A stretch of DNA of 64,000 nucleotides from Flagellimonas taeanensis (GCF_003584105.1 NZ_QXFO01000022.1:193501-257500); one strand, 5' to 3'. Positions 1 to 9,043 are shown, numbered from the stretch's first letter. The notes: generated from the letters alone by a model not told the origin. Numbers and translations are program-made.

Positions 1-555
1 CATGGCATACCTTCGTTGTCCCCAGATCTGCACTCCACTCACTCCGGGAATGGTCTCGATCCGTTGGGCGATCACATTTTCGGCATAGTCCGAAAGCTCC
101 AGAATATTTTTGTTGTTGCTCTGGACGGTCATGGAGATGATTCTGTCGGCATCGGCATCGGCTTTCGACACTACGGGCGGCGCATCCAGATCTTCGGGCA
201 AGCTACGCAAAGATTGTGATACTTTGTCGCGTACATCGTTTGCGGCAGCTTCCAGGTCCTTATCCAGTTCAAACTCAATACTGATGGAACTGGAACCCTG
301 TACACTTGATGATGTAATGTTGCGTATCCCATCGATGGAGTTGATGGCTTTTTCCAGAGGCTCGGTGATCTGGGACTCAATGATATCGGCATTTGCTCCA
401 GAATAACTGGTTCGAACCGATACCACTGCAGGGTCTATGGAGGGAAACTCCCGAACACCCAAGAAAGTGTAACCAATGATCCCAAAAAGGATGATGGTTA
501 TGTTCATCACAATGGTGAGGACCGGCCTTTTGATGCTTATCGTGGAGAGATTCAT
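1..555 (-). CDS. RND efflux permease, AcrB/HAE1 type (N-terminal part, cut by window edge)
   Basis: From the ATG at 555 the frame is open for 185 codons to the window edge. The protein starts MNLSTISIKRPVLTIVMNI, with the first membrane helix at about residues 11-31 and then the periplasmic porter region (REFPSIDP, SYSGANADIIE, ITEPLEKAINSIDG). This is the start of a proton-driven inner-membrane pump that works with an adaptor and an outer-membrane channel. Its ATG overlaps the adaptor stop (ATGA, 552-555), so the two are translationally coupled. The substrate cannot be told from the N-terminus. The family call is firm. Confidence 0.93.
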   Translation of the reverse strand, partial: MNLSTISIKRPVLTIVMNITIILFGIIGYTFLGVREFPSIDPAVVSVRTSYSGANADIIESQITEPLEKAINSIDGIRNITSSSVQGSSSISIEFELDKDLEAAANDVRDKVSQSLRSLPEDLDAPPVVSKADADADRIISMTVQSNNKNILELSDYAENVIAQRIETIPGVSGVQIWGQRRYAM

Positions 556-1628
556 TGTGTTTGGGTCAAGGGTTCAAGTTCTTCGAGAACGACTTTCACC
601 GGAGAGCCGTTCTGCAGTGCCATCACACCATAGGTGAGTATGGTGTCGCCAGGGTGGAGATTGGTCAGCACCCGAACCACTTTGCCGGTACGCGCCCCGA
701 TTTCAACATCCACTTCTTTGGCCTTTCCATCTTCCAGGATAAAGATCCTTTTTCCATTTTGTACGGGAATCAATGCTTCTGAGGGCACCAGTAGGGCGTT
801 GTCCACTGTTTCCAAAGGCAACTGGACACTGGTGTAGGCGCCTGGATATAGTTTGTTGTCCCTATTATCCATGATAGCCCTCATCCTGAGGGTTCTGGTG
901 GTGATGTCCACTTCAGGGTCTATGGCATAGATGGTGGCACTGTATTCTTCCCTTGAATCGGAAGCGGTAAAGGTCAGCACAGTGCCCACTTTTACTTGTG
1001 AAGCATATTTCTCAGGAACCGAGAAGGTGATTTTCAGTTCGTCGGTATTCACCAATTTGGCAATGACTGTAGTTGGGGTCACATAGGTGCCCTCGGAAAT
1101 GGCACGCAGGCCAATGGTTCCTGAAAATGGGGCCCTAAGGGTAGTTTTGGACAATTGCGCCTGAATCAGTTCGGCTTCGGCACTTGCCGATTGGTAGTCC
1201 GCACTGGCAATATCGTATTCTTCTTGGCTTATGGCCTGTTTTTCCAACAACAGCTTTGCCCTTCGCTCATTTTCAGAGGCCAATTTTTTTGCGGTCAGCG
1301 CCTTGGAAAGCTGGGCACGTAGCTCAATATCGTTCACTTTTAACAGTACCTGCCCTTTTGATACTTTACTTCCTTCCTTGAAATTGATGCTCTCGACAAT
1401 TCCCGATACTTCGCTTCTGATCTCGATCTGTTCATTGGCTTCGAGAGTCCCGGCTATGGAAATGTTGTCCTTAAAGATCTGGGGTTTTAGGACCATGCCG
1501 GAAACTGTGGGGATGCTGGGGCCTGGACCGCCCGATTTGCCCACTTCTGCATTGGACTTGATTCTGTAGGCGATGAGTGCACCTATTCCAATGACTAATA
1601 GGATGTAAACAATGTTTCTTACTTTCAT
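552..1628 (-). CDS. RND efflux periplasmic adaptor (HlyD/AcrA-type membrane fusion protein)
   Basis: The 358-residue protein has an N-terminal membrane anchor (about residues 5-21), a lipoyl/barrel-sandwich half (IEIRSEVSGIVESINFKEGS), a coiled-coil hairpin (about 105-170), the second lipoyl half (TTLRAPFSGTIG) and beta-barrel and membrane-proximal domains. It links the inner-membrane RND pump encoded immediately downstream (4-bp overlap) to a TolC-like channel. No outer-membrane factor is visible at this end, so that gene probably lies beyond the window. A -7 box and a palindrome in the leader suggest repression by a dedicated regulator, and none is encoded beside it. Confidence 0.93.
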   Translation of the reverse strand: MKVRNIVYILLVIGIGALIAYRIKSNAEVGKSGGPGPSIPTVSGMVLKPQIFKDNISIAGTLEANEQIEIRSEVSGIVESINFKEGSKVSKGQVLLKVNDIELRAQLSKALTAKKLASENERRAKLLLEKQAISQEEYDIASADYQSASAEAELIQAQLSKTTLRAPFSGTIGLRAISEGTYVTPTTVIAKLVNTDELKITFSVPEKYASQVKVGTVLTFTASDSREEYSATIYAIDPEVDITTRTLRMRAIMDNRDNKLYPGAYTSVQLPLETVDNALLVPSEALIPVQNGKRIFILEDGKAKEVDVEIGARTGKVVRVLTNLHPGDTILTYGVMALQNGSPVKVVLEELEPLTQTQ

Positions 1629-1647
1629 TTTGGTTTGGTGGATGGGA

Positions 1648-1670
1648 ACACTATTTTAAAAAAATAGTGT
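1648..1670. promoter_or_regulatory. Palindromic operator in the leader of the RND operon
   Basis: A perfect inverted repeat has 9-bp arms ACACTATTT and AAATAGTGT around a 5-bp A/T spacer. It lies just downstream of the predicted minus-strand -7 box (1676-1683), so a bound repressor would block transcription start or elongation. The layout is typical of TetR or MarR operators. The binding protein is unknown. Confidence 0.55.
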
Positions 1671-1675
1671 ACGGT

Positions 1676-1683
1676 CAAAGATA
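1676..1683 (-). promoter_or_regulatory. -7 promoter box of the RND adaptor/permease operon
   Basis: On the minus strand the sequence reads TATCTTTG, an exact match to the Bacteroidota -7 consensus TAnnTTTG, 48 bp upstream of the adaptor ATG. I see no clear -33 TTG at the usual spacing, which fits a regulated promoter. Confidence 0.55.
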
Positions 1684-1868
1684 AAGTTTACCTGTTGTTC
1701 CATGAAGATCGATAAGGGTATTTTAACACAGGAAACCTTTGAACGTCCACTTGTTATGGGTTAACGACGAATACTGGGGCACAAACCGCATTTCAACTAC
1801 TGAACTGTTAATTTTTTTTTTTGCCCTCGGGATTGACCAATGTCATTTCACGTCCAAAAAGTGACCTT

Positions 1869-1876
1869 TATCTTTG
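1869..1876 (+). promoter_or_regulatory. -7 promoter box of the tandem usp genes
   Basis: TATCTTTG matches the Bacteroidota -7 consensus exactly and ends 18 bp before the ATG at 1895. It implies a very short leader. It also overlaps the upstream TTG codon at 1874, so the ATG at 1895 is the better start for the first usp gene. Confidence 0.5.
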
Positions 1877-1894
1877 GGTAAAACAGAGATTCCG

Positions 1895-2740
1895 ATGAAA
1901 ACCGTACTGATCCCCACAGATTTCTCCACAAATGCGCTCCAGGCGCTCAAGTATGCCCAAGAACTCTTCAAATGTGAGCGGGCATGCTTTTTTGTGTTAC
2001 ATGCCTATGCGGAACAGGTGTATGGGATGTATGGGACCACTCCGCGGGAAGATGTTGACAAGCTCAAAAAGGAGATAAGTGAGCAAACACAGAAGAAATT
2101 GGATCAAATGCTGGAACCCATCATTGGAACGCCCCCGAACCCTTTGCACAATTTTGAGGCCATCGCCTGTTTTGACAGTTTGGTGGACGGGATAAACGAT
2201 GTGGTGGATGAAATGAACATAGACCTGGTCATTATGGGGACCAAAGGGGAGACCAGTGACCATAAGACCACTTTTGGAAGTTACACCATAGAAGTCTTTA
2301 AATATGTAAAGTGCCCCGTACTGGCCGTTCCCGAAGGTTTTGGGTATAGGCAGCCCAAGACCTTTCTTTTTCCTACGGACTATATGCTTCCCTACAAGCG
2401 GAGGGAGTTGAAACTTTTGGATGATCTGGCCAGCAAGTTCAAGTCGGAGGTACATTGTCTCTACATTACGGATTTTGATGACCTCAGCCCACGGCAACTG
2501 GACAACAAACATTTTTTGGAGGGAACACTTTCCCGCTCTTATCTGTTTTTTGAAACCATGCCCATAAAGAACAGGGCAGAGGCCATTTTGGAACAATTGG
2601 AACAGAAAGCAGCCGATATGTTGGTCATGGTGAACTCAAGACACTCTTTTTTTGAGGATATGCTCTATCGTTCCACAGTGGACCTTTTGAGCTTGAAATT
2701 GAAAATACCCTTCTTGGTGATGCAAAACTTGAATAGATGA
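1895..2740 (+). CDS. Universal stress protein, tandem-domain UspA family (first of two)
   Basis: The 281-residue protein starts MKTVLIPTDFS. An N-terminal Usp domain (about 1-150) carries the ATP-binding pattern G-x2-G-x9-G-S (GTKG, nine residues, GS), and a second, diverged Usp half (about 155-281) lacks that motif. It probably binds ATP and supports survival under stress or low oxygen in the cytoplasm. I chose the ATG at 1895 because the in-frame TTG at 1874 falls inside the predicted -7 box. The next usp gene overlaps its stop by 4 bp, so they form one operon. Its partner process is not shown by the sequence. Confidence 0.9.
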   Translation: MKTVLIPTDFSTNALQALKYAQELFKCERACFFVLHAYAEQVYGMYGTTPREDVDKLKKEISEQTQKKLDQMLEPIIGTPPNPLHNFEAIACFDSLVDGINDVVDEMNIDLVIMGTKGETSDHKTTFGSYTIEVFKYVKCPVLAVPEGFGYRQPKTFLFPTDYMLPYKRRELKLLDDLASKFKSEVHCLYITDFDDLSPRQLDNKHFLEGTLSRSYLFFETMPIKNRAEAILEQLEQKAADMLVMVNSRHSFFEDMLYRSTVDLLSLKLKIPFLVMQNLNR

Positions 2741-3606
2741 AAAAGGTAAACAGGAAACGGGTGGTGCTGCCCACGGATTTTTCAAGTAATGCATGGAATG
2801 CGATAGTGTACGCGCTGACCCTGTTCAAGGATGTACCCTGCGATTTCTTTCTCCTGAACGCCTTTCAGGTGGGCACTTCTGGGTTGAGCACCAGAATGGG
2901 GCAGGCGAACGATACCCGTTTGTTCCATTTGCTGAAGGAGCAATCGGAACGCGACCTCAAAAGGACTTTGGAACAGGTGGAGGATATGGATCTCGGCCCA
3001 GAACATACTTTTGAGACCGTATCCATTGCTGACAACCTTGTCAATGCCATTGGGAAGACCGTGTACAACAAAGGGATGGATTACATCATCATGGGCACCA
3101 AGGGCGCCACGGGTCTCAAGGAAGTGTTCATGGGCAGCAATACGTACAAGATCATCAAGGAAATTGATTTTTGCCCCATAATCGCTGTTCCGGAGGATTT
3201 CAAAAGTGACGGGAGCATCGATACCATTTTATTGGCCACAGGATACGAGCACCTTTTCGAATCCTATGAACTCAGGCCACTTCTGCAACTTGCCAAACTC
3301 TTTGGTTCCAAGATTTGGATAACCCATGTGGGCAATTTGGAGGAACTGACACCAGAGCAACAGGCATCGAGAAATATCATCAAAAAGCAGTTGAAGACGG
3401 TGGTATATGACTTTGTGTCGGCGGAAAAGGAGACTTCCATCAACCATACCATCCAAAAAATGGTACAAGCGAACAGCAACATTCACATGGTGGCAATGAT
3501 CAATCAGGATAGGGGCTTTTTTGAGCGTCTGACCCGTGAGCCTGTGATCCAAAAAGTTTCCTTCAATTCCAAAGTACCCTTTTTGGTCATCCACTTGTTC
3601 GAGTAA
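2737..3606 (+). CDS. Universal stress protein, tandem-domain UspA family (second of two)
   Basis: The 289-residue protein starts MKKVNRKRVVLPTDFSSN. The first Usp domain keeps the ATP-binding pattern (GTKG, nine residues, GS, around residues 120-135) and the second half is diverged. It overlaps the preceding usp gene by ATGA, a sign of translational coupling and recent tandem duplication. It ends 25 bp before the convergent thioredoxin gene. Both Usp proteins lie beside a thioredoxin, a Crp/Fnr regulator and potassium uptake genes, which suggests a general stress neighbourhood. That link is contextual only. Confidence 0.9.
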   Translation: MKKVNRKRVVLPTDFSSNAWNAIVYALTLFKDVPCDFFLLNAFQVGTSGLSTRMGQANDTRLFHLLKEQSERDLKRTLEQVEDMDLGPEHTFETVSIADNLVNAIGKTVYNKGMDYIIMGTKGATGLKEVFMGSNTYKIIKEIDFCPIIAVPEDFKSDGSIDTILLATGYEHLFESYELRPLLQLAKLFGSKIWITHVGNLEELTPEQQASRNIIKKQLKTVVYDFVSAEKETSINHTIQKMVQANSNIHMVAMINQDRGFFERLTREPVIQKVSFNSKVPFLVIHLFE

Positions 3607-3631
3607 GGGCGGCGGGCAAATTATGCGGACA

Positions 3632-3931
3632 TCACAGATAGGACCTTACCACTTGCAACAACTCAGATTTTTGAAGCACTCCCGATTGTCTCCAGAGCTG
3701 TTTCCCCTTTTTGAAGAGCATCATGGTGGGTACGCCCCTTACCTGATATGTGCTGGCAAGGGATGGGTTTTTGTCCACATCGATCTTTACGATTTTTAGC
3801 GGGTCGCCCACTTCATCTTTTACCTCTTTAAGGATTGGGGCAAGCATCTTGCAGGGGCCGCACCATTCTGCAAAGAAATCGATGAGCACTAGTTGGTCCG
3901 AATGTATCAGGGCAGAAAAACTTCCTTTCAT
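3632..3931 (-). CDS. Thioredoxin
   Basis: The 99-residue protein is a complete small thioredoxin with the active site WCGPC (C24 and C27) after the beta strand LVLIDFFAE, and the cis-proline segment RGVPTMMLF. It reduces protein disulfides in the cytoplasm. There is no signal peptide. It is about the usual 100-110 residues, with a slightly trimmed N-terminus. It is convergent with the usp pair and transcribed from its own leader. In Bacteroidota such a gene is often found near Usp and Crp genes. Confidence 0.93.
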   Translation of the reverse strand: MKGSFSALIHSDQLVLIDFFAEWCGPCKMLAPILKEVKDEVGDPLKIVKIDVDKNPSLASTYQVRGVPTMMLFKKGKQLWRQSGVLQKSELLQVVRSYL

Positions 3932-4088
3932 GGTTCAAAATAATGATGGTATGCAATTTAAAGAATCTGAATGGCTTTGAAATTGACGGATATCATTTTC
4001 ATGCTTTTTCTTGAAAAAGGATTTTTGGGAGCTGGAAACGGGATGAAATAAGCCTGTGTCTATGCCTTACCAATAAGGAAATCTTCGG

Positions 4089-4685
4089 TCATGCATTTTC
4101 TTTCATCAGCCTTGAGAGCGTTTCGGGCCTCATCGCCAAAAAGGAGGCCAAATATTTTCTTGGGATCCTATTGACAATCTGGGCCTTGCTGTTCTCCATG
4201 AAATAGATGAGACGTTTTCGGGCATTGGGTATCCTGGCCAAATATACCCTGTGCTCGGCAAGAATGTAGTATTCTTCCAGCATGATCCTGTTGATCTGTC
4301 GCATTTCAGGAAAATTTTCCAGACAATATTTATAATCATCATACTCCAAATAATCACAATACGTGTCTTCAAGACTTTGGATGTATTCACGGCTCTTCTC
4401 GTTCCTGAAAAAGCCTGTTATGGATGTAAATATTTCATTTTCAGCATCTATCCATGTGGTTATCTCCGTAGATCCGCTGATGAAGTAGCCCCTTACCATG
4501 CCCTGTTTGATAACATATAGCCTATTGCAGATTTCCCCCTCCTTGCTTATGATCTCATTTTTGTCAAAAACACAGCTCTTTATCTTCTGGATCAAAAAGG
4601 CCTTAAGGCTGGGACTAAGGGGGTAAATGGAATTGAGGTAGAGGATGATGAACAGGTTTTTCTCAATGCTTTGGTTTGCTAACAT
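4089..4685 (-). CDS. Crp/Fnr-family transcriptional regulator
   Basis: The 198-residue protein starts MLANQSIEKN. A cyclic-nucleotide-binding-like beta roll (about 25-110, with CNRLYVIKQGMVRGYF) is followed by a helical linker and a C-terminal winged-helix segment (RKYLASFLAMRPETLSRLMKE). There is no Fe-S cysteine set as in true FNR, so the ligand is unknown. The frame can be extended to 251 residues, but a good -7 box (4722-4729) lies inside that extension and 198 residues is the normal length for Bacteroidota members. It is divergent from trkH, which it could control. Confidence 0.88.
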   Translation of the reverse strand: MLANQSIEKNLFIILYLNSIYPLSPSLKAFLIQKIKSCVFDKNEIISKEGEICNRLYVIKQGMVRGYFISGSTEITTWIDAENEIFTSITGFFRNEKSREYIQSLEDTYCDYLEYDDYKYCLENFPEMRQINRIMLEEYYILAEHRVYLARIPNARKRLIYFMENSKAQIVNRIPRKYLASFLAMRPETLSRLMKENA

Positions 4686-4721
4686 GAAACTGGTTGTTTT
4701 TTGATTGGATAAATTGTTTTG

Positions 4722-4729
4722 CAAAAATA
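4722..4729 (-). promoter_or_regulatory. -7 promoter box of the Crp/Fnr gene
   Basis: The minus strand reads TATTTTTG, matching TAnnTTTG, 36 bp upstream of the ATG at 4685. Its position supports the shorter protein start. Confidence 0.5.
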
Positions 4730-4910
4730 ACACATAGAAGTGAACTGAAGTTTTTTCTTGTCGGGGGTAAAAACGTATGTCCTGGTCTCCCCTTGTGAAA
4801 TCAAATGCAGAATGACTGCTTTTTTTATCACAATATCCATACATTTACTGGTTCAAAGGGACCTGGATGCAGGGCCCGATTAAAAATCGGAAAAAATTAA
4901 TTTTTTTGAT

Positions 4911-6659
4911 TTGAAGTACTCCAAGGTCTTTTTTCAGGTCACGTTCTATACCAGTATTTTTGGGATATTGCTCTTTGTTGCCGATTTTGGCTTTGATAAG
5001 CCCCGACAGGTACAGGAAGTGTTCAACACGATCTACTTTTTTGTAATTGGTCTGGGCATTGTTTCCACCGTCGTCCGTTATCTGGAACGCCAAAAGGAGA
5101 TGAAACGTTCCGTCATCTTTTTCGATGCGGCCACCATTTTGGCCACCCTTGTGATACTCTATGTCCATTTTCTTGGGGAAGAGGCCCATCGGCACATTTC
5201 GTTCCTCTATAGTGATAATTGGGTAAAGTTTGCCATTATCCTCACTTTCATCAGGGAGTTTTCTGAACGGAACATCAACTATAAACGTACATTGCTCAAC
5301 CCGGCGCAGCTCTTTATCGCAAGTTTTCTGGGTATCATATTCGTGGGGGCCTTGCTGTTGATGCTGCCCAATGCGACACATGATGGTATCTCTTTTTTGG
5401 ATGCCCTGTTCACATCGACCAGTGCGGTGTGTGTCACGGGTCTTATCGTTGTGGATACCGGCAGCTACTTCACCCTTTTTGGTCAATCCATCATCCTGTT
5501 TCTCATACAGGCAGGGGGTATCGGCATATTGACCGTGGCCAGTTATTTCAGCTATTTCTTTAAAGGAGGGGCTTCTTATGAGAACCAGTTGACCTTGGGC
5601 GATATGACGGGGAGCAATAAGTTGGGGGAGGTGTTCTCTACCTTGAAACGTATTCTTGTCATCACATTTTCCATAGAGTTGGTGGCCGCACTATTGATTT
5701 ACCTGAGCTTGGAAAAAGGATATTTTGGTTCTTTTTTTGAACGTTTCTTTTTCTCTGTGTTCCATGCGGTATCCGCTTTCTGCAATGCAGGGTTTTCCAC
5801 CTTGCCCAACAGCCTTTACGAAACAGGGTTCCGCTTCAATTATGCCTTGCAAGGGGTCATTCTATTGGCTTTTGTATTGGGAGGACTGGGTTTCCCCATC
5901 GTGGTGAACATTATAAAATACCTTAAATATTTTGTCCTTAGGAAACTGTTCTATTTGGCAGGTCATGAACAGAAGTACAAGCCTTGGGTATTGAACCTGA
6001 ACAGTCGCATCACGCTTGTCACCACGGCCACATTGACCATTTTGGGCACAGTAATGTTCTATTTCAACGAATATGACAATACTTTGGCAGAACATAAGGG
6101 AATCGGGAAGATAGTGACGGCCCTGTTCGGTGCCGCCACCCCACGAACGGCAGGGTTCAACAATGTGGATATGACAGCCTTGGATTTTTCCACAGTGATG
6201 ATGATCTTTCTCTTGATGTGGGTCGGGGCATCCCCGGCTTCCACTGGTGGTGGGATCAAGACCAATACCTTTGCCATTGCCACGCTCAACTTTTTGAGCC
6301 TCGCCAAGGGAAAATCGAAAATAGAGATCTTCCGAAGGGAAATTTCCGAAATATCCGTGAGGCGCGCCTTTGCGGTCATATCTTTGTCCTTGCTGGTCAT
6401 AGGATCGGGCATTATCTTGATTTCCGTCTTTGATGGTGAAAAAAAATTATTGGACATTGCCTTTGAATGTTTTTCGGCCTATAGCACCGTCGGACTCAGT
6501 CTGGGTATAACGGCACAACTGAGCGCTGCCAGCAAGTTTGTTATCATCGCGATCATGTTCATTGGAAGGGTAAGTATGCTCACCCTATTGATAGCGATGT
6601 TCAAAAAAGTAAAACAAAAGCAGTATAAGTATCCTGTTGAGGAACTTACCATAAATTAA
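4911..6659 (+). CDS. trkH: TrkH/KtrB-family potassium uptake permease
   Basis: The 582-residue protein is a multi-pass inner-membrane cation channel. Four pore-loop filters are visible in order: TSAVCVTGL, HAVSAFCNAGFSTL, ATPRTAGFNN and FSAYSTVGLSLG. About 150 extra N-terminal residues with added helices precede the core, as in other Bacteroidota members. The start is a TTG at 4911, since an in-frame TAA at 4881 leaves no upstream ATG. The next in-frame ATG, at 5100, would remove the first helices, so TTG is preferred with moderate confidence. The trkA gene begins on the base after its stop, so they form a two-gene operon. Confidence 0.92.
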   Translation: MKYSKVFFQVTFYTSIFGILLFVADFGFDKPRQVQEVFNTIYFFVIGLGIVSTVVRYLERQKEMKRSVIFFDAATILATLVILYVHFLGEEAHRHISFLYSDNWVKFAIILTFIREFSERNINYKRTLLNPAQLFIASFLGIIFVGALLLMLPNATHDGISFLDALFTSTSAVCVTGLIVVDTGSYFTLFGQSIILFLIQAGGIGILTVASYFSYFFKGGASYENQLTLGDMTGSNKLGEVFSTLKRILVITFSIELVAALLIYLSLEKGYFGSFFERFFFSVFHAVSAFCNAGFSTLPNSLYETGFRFNYALQGVILLAFVLGGLGFPIVVNIIKYLKYFVLRKLFYLAGHEQKYKPWVLNLNSRITLVTTATLTILGTVMFYFNEYDNTLAEHKGIGKIVTALFGAATPRTAGFNNVDMTALDFSTVMMIFLLMWVGASPASTGGGIKTNTFAIATLNFLSLAKGKSKIEIFRREISEISVRRAFAVISLSLLVIGSGIILISVFDGEKKLLDIAFECFSAYSTVGLSLGITAQLSAASKFVIIAIMFIGRVSMLTLLIAMFKKVKQKQYKYPVEELTIN

Positions 6660-7355
6660 ATGCAGCACATGAAATACATTATAGTTGGTTTGGGCAGTTT
6701 TGGTGCATCATTGGCAGAAAAATTGACAGAGCAGGGAAATGAGGTCATCGGCATAGACACGAACATGGACAAGGTGGACAACTACAAAGAGCGCATTTCC
6801 CATACCATTTGTATGGATGCCACGGATGAGTTTACTGTTTCCGGTCTACCTTTGAAAGATACCGATATTGTGGTGGTGGCCATAGGGGAAGACAAGGGGG
6901 CCAGTGTGATGGCAACTGCCCTGTTCAAGAATTTTCAGGTGAAAAGATTGATAAGTAGGTCCATTGATGAACTCCACGAAAAAGTACTGCATGCCATAGG
7001 GGTGGACGAAATTGTACACCCTGAGGAAGAATCGGCCGAACGTTGGGCCAAGAAATTGTGCTTGAAAGGTGTGGTGGACTCCTTTGAACTGAACGATGAT
7101 TATAGCATTGTGGAGGTCAGTGTTCCTTCACGCCTCCACGGAAAGACCATCAAGGAGAGCAATATCAGGGAAGGGTATAACTTATTGGTGTTGACCACTA
7201 TTGCAAGCACACAGGAAAAAGCTTTGATAGGTAAGGTTAGGAACGTCACCCGGGTAAAAGGTGTGGCCCACCCTGATGACATGCTCAACAAAGAGGATTT
7301 CATTGTAGTCTATGGGGCCAACAAGGACATAAAAAAATTCTTGAGGGAAGATTGA
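6660..7355 (+). CDS. trkA: TrkA/KtrA-family regulatory subunit of potassium uptake
   Basis: The 231-residue cytoplasmic protein has an N-terminal RCK Rossmann domain (nucleotide motif G10-x-G12-x2-G15, acidic residue in VIGIDTN) and a C-terminal TrkA-C domain (about 145-231). It binds NAD(H) or ATP and gates the TrkH channel encoded immediately upstream, with no spacer between the genes. An alternative ATG three codons in (6669) is equally possible. It ends 11 bp before the convergent FGE-fold gene. Confidence 0.92.
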   Translation: MQHMKYIIVGLGSFGASLAEKLTEQGNEVIGIDTNMDKVDNYKERISHTICMDATDEFTVSGLPLKDTDIVVVAIGEDKGASVMATALFKNFQVKRLISRSIDELHEKVLHAIGVDEIVHPEEESAERWAKKLCLKGVVDSFELNDDYSIVEVSVPSRLHGKTIKESNIREGYNLLVLTTIASTQEKALIGKVRNVTRVKGVAHPDDMLNKEDFIVVYGANKDIKKFLRED

Positions 7356-7366
7356 TCTCACACAAT

Positions 7367-8083
7367 CTACTTATGTGCATTCACCACGACCCTGAACCCA
7401 ATGTCCTGACGACGTAAATTTTGAGGGAACTCTTTTCGTGAGTGCACTTTCACATTATCTGCATCCTCAAAAAAACTGCCACCCATTACGGAAGGTCCCC
7501 ATCGGTTTCCCAATTCCTTCAGTGTCCACTCCCAAACATTGCCGCACATGGCGTATAGCCCCATTTCATTGGGCTGCATGCAGGTAATGCAATCCGGCTT
7601 TTCCTTGCTGTTGCCGCTATAGACCACGTATGGGTTGGGCAATTCCGCATGGTACACAAAATCCTCGGTATCGAAATTTCCGGCCCGAGCAGCGTATTCC
7701 CACTGTGCAACGGTGGGCAATGTAAAGGGAATCCCATGCTTTTTTGTAAGCCAGGCACAATACTGCAGCGCATCGGAATAGGTGACGTTCACTACAGGCA
7801 GTTTGGGATCTCCCCAGCCCCAATCAGGTGGTGGTGGCATATCGCGCTCTGTCTCCTTACAGAATTGCTTGAAATCCTGGACACTGACCTCCGTATTGCT
7901 CATACGAAATCCTGGAATGTCATGGGACGGATAAGTTTTGGTCGTGTTGGAGATGCTGTCATAGGTCTGTATGCCGTAGGTTCCTCCTTGAACATAGACC
8001 ATATCCTCCGGCAGGTTGTTCTGGGCATGCAAGGCCATTGGCAAGATGGATAGAATCATCAACAGTTTTTTGTAGGTGTCCAT
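7367..8083 (-). CDS. Secreted FGE/SUMF1-fold protein, first of a tandem pair
   Basis: The 238-residue protein has a signal peptide (about 1-20, ending ALHAQ) and a single FGE-sulfatase fold with signatures YVQGGTYG, EWEYAARAG, GNVWEWT, MGGSFF and DIGFRV. The C-terminal region has no Cys where formylglycine-generating enzyme keeps its catalytic pair, so it is unlikely to activate sulfatases. A CxxC followed by a third Cys (DCITC, AMCGNV) may bind metal or form disulfides. It lies 10 bp from a second FGE-fold gene with the same CxxC-x-PNE motif, so they arose by duplication. Its role may be binding or structural, as for GldJ/GldK. Confidence 0.85.
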   Translation of the reverse strand: MDTYKKLLMILSILPMALHAQNNLPEDMVYVQGGTYGIQTYDSISNTTKTYPSHDIPGFRMSNTEVSVQDFKQFCKETERDMPPPPDWGWGDPKLPVVNVTYSDALQYCAWLTKKHGIPFTLPTVAQWEYAARAGNFDTEDFVYHAELPNPYVVYSGNSKEKPDCITCMQPNEMGLYAMCGNVWEWTLKELGNRWGPSVMGGSFFEDADNVKVHSRKEFPQNLRRQDIGFRVVVNAHK

Positions 8084-8093
8084 TGTTGTGGTA

Positions 8094-9041
8094 TTAATTG
8101 TTCTGGGTTTCCATAAGCTGTCTTACAAGTTGTTCCAATTCCTTTGCCAAAGAAAGTTGGGAAGGGTCAAAATCGAAAGGTAGGCCTAAGTAGGTGATCC
8201 TTTCGGTTTCCAATGCCCCATCTTGTTCAAATTCCAGATTTTGCAGACAGCAAAAAATGATCTGATGGCTATCTTCATCCACAGTAATTGGAAAACTTTC
8301 AGGAGGTGTGTCCCCAAAGCCCATGGAAAATTCCCCTACTTGCATATCATGTTGGTAGATGGTGATGTCCTCATTGGGCAGCAATGCCTTAACAATGGCA
8401 TTGGCCTTGTTGATATGTAACATGGTCTCAAAGTCCTGGGCGTTGGCCATAGGCCTGAAGCCGATGTTCATGTCTCCCATGTCCTCACTCACGGCAAACC
8501 TTGTTTTTGGAGACAGGCTTTTGGGCAGTTCCTGGAAGTCACCGCCCTTAATGATGAAGTAACGTTCGTTCTCTTCGGTTTCGGGTGTGGAGGTCCATTC
8601 CCAAACATTGCCCAACATACCGAACAATCCATACTCATTGGGGGCTGAACAACCAACACAGCTGAGTTCCCTCGTCCTTTTGGGCGTAGATGACCCTTTG
8701 GCGGCCAATTCCCATTCGGTTTCGCTGGGCAGCCGAAAAGGGATGTAGTAGCCATCCGAAATGTCCGCTAAATACCTTTCGGCTTCTTCTTTGGTGACCA
8801 AGGCAGGCAGGTTGGCCTCTTCATCGGACAGCTCATGGGGCGAGGCTTCGTCCCATAGTTTCAAGGACTCATTGTATTCCCCTGCACTGATTGCATATTT
8901 GTAGATGTAGAAATGATGCCCATCCGCTTTGATTTCCACAAAATTTTCCAGAAAACTATCTTGTTGTGCCGTGGCACCATGACCCAATGAAAAAGTGGCA
9001 ACCAGAGTAAGGATTTTGATTTTTTTCAGTTTCAGTTTCAT
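8094..9041 (-). CDS. Secreted FGE/SUMF1-fold protein with C-terminal extension, second of the pair
   Basis: The 315-residue protein has a signal peptide (about 1-25) and an FGE fold (about 30-200: EWELAAKG, SCVGCSAPNEYGL, GNVWEWT, IIKGGDF, NIGFRP). An extra domain of about 110 residues follows, unlike its neighbour. The segment CVGCSAPNEYGLFGM matches CITCMQPNEMGLYAM of the adjacent protein, which shows common descent. No catalytic FGE cysteine pair is present near the C-terminal GFR motif. The C-terminal domain is unrecognised. Only 2 bp separate it from the upstream zinc-ribbon gene, so it belongs to that operon. Confidence 0.83.
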   Translation of the reverse strand: MKLKLKKIKILTLVATFSLGHGATAQQDSFLENFVEIKADGHHFYIYKYAISAGEYNESLKLWDEASPHELSDEEANLPALVTKEEAERYLADISDGYYIPFRLPSETEWELAAKGSSTPKRTRELSCVGCSAPNEYGLFGMLGNVWEWTSTPETEENERYFIIKGGDFQELPKSLSPKTRFAVSEDMGDMNIGFRPMANAQDFETMLHINKANAIVKALLPNEDITIYQHDMQVGEFSMGFGDTPPESFPITVDEDSHQIIFCCLQNLEFEQDGALETERITYLGLPFDFDPSQLSLAKELEQLVRQLMETQNN

Positions 9042-9043
9042 GT

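Noticed and set aside
4686..4844. N-terminal extension of the Crp/Fnr protein to 251 residues
   Set aside because: The extension contains the likely -7 box and has no conserved residues; 198 residues is the normal family length.
4845..5486. 213-codon minus-strand frame over the start of trkH
   Set aside because: The + strand encodes a TrkH protein with all four pore loops; the antisense frame has no family features.
7367..9041. FGE-fold genes as sulfatase-activating enzymes for the fucose locus
   Set aside because: Neither protein has the catalytic cysteines of formylglycine-generating enzyme, there is no sulfatase in the window, and they are over 30 kb from the fucose locus.
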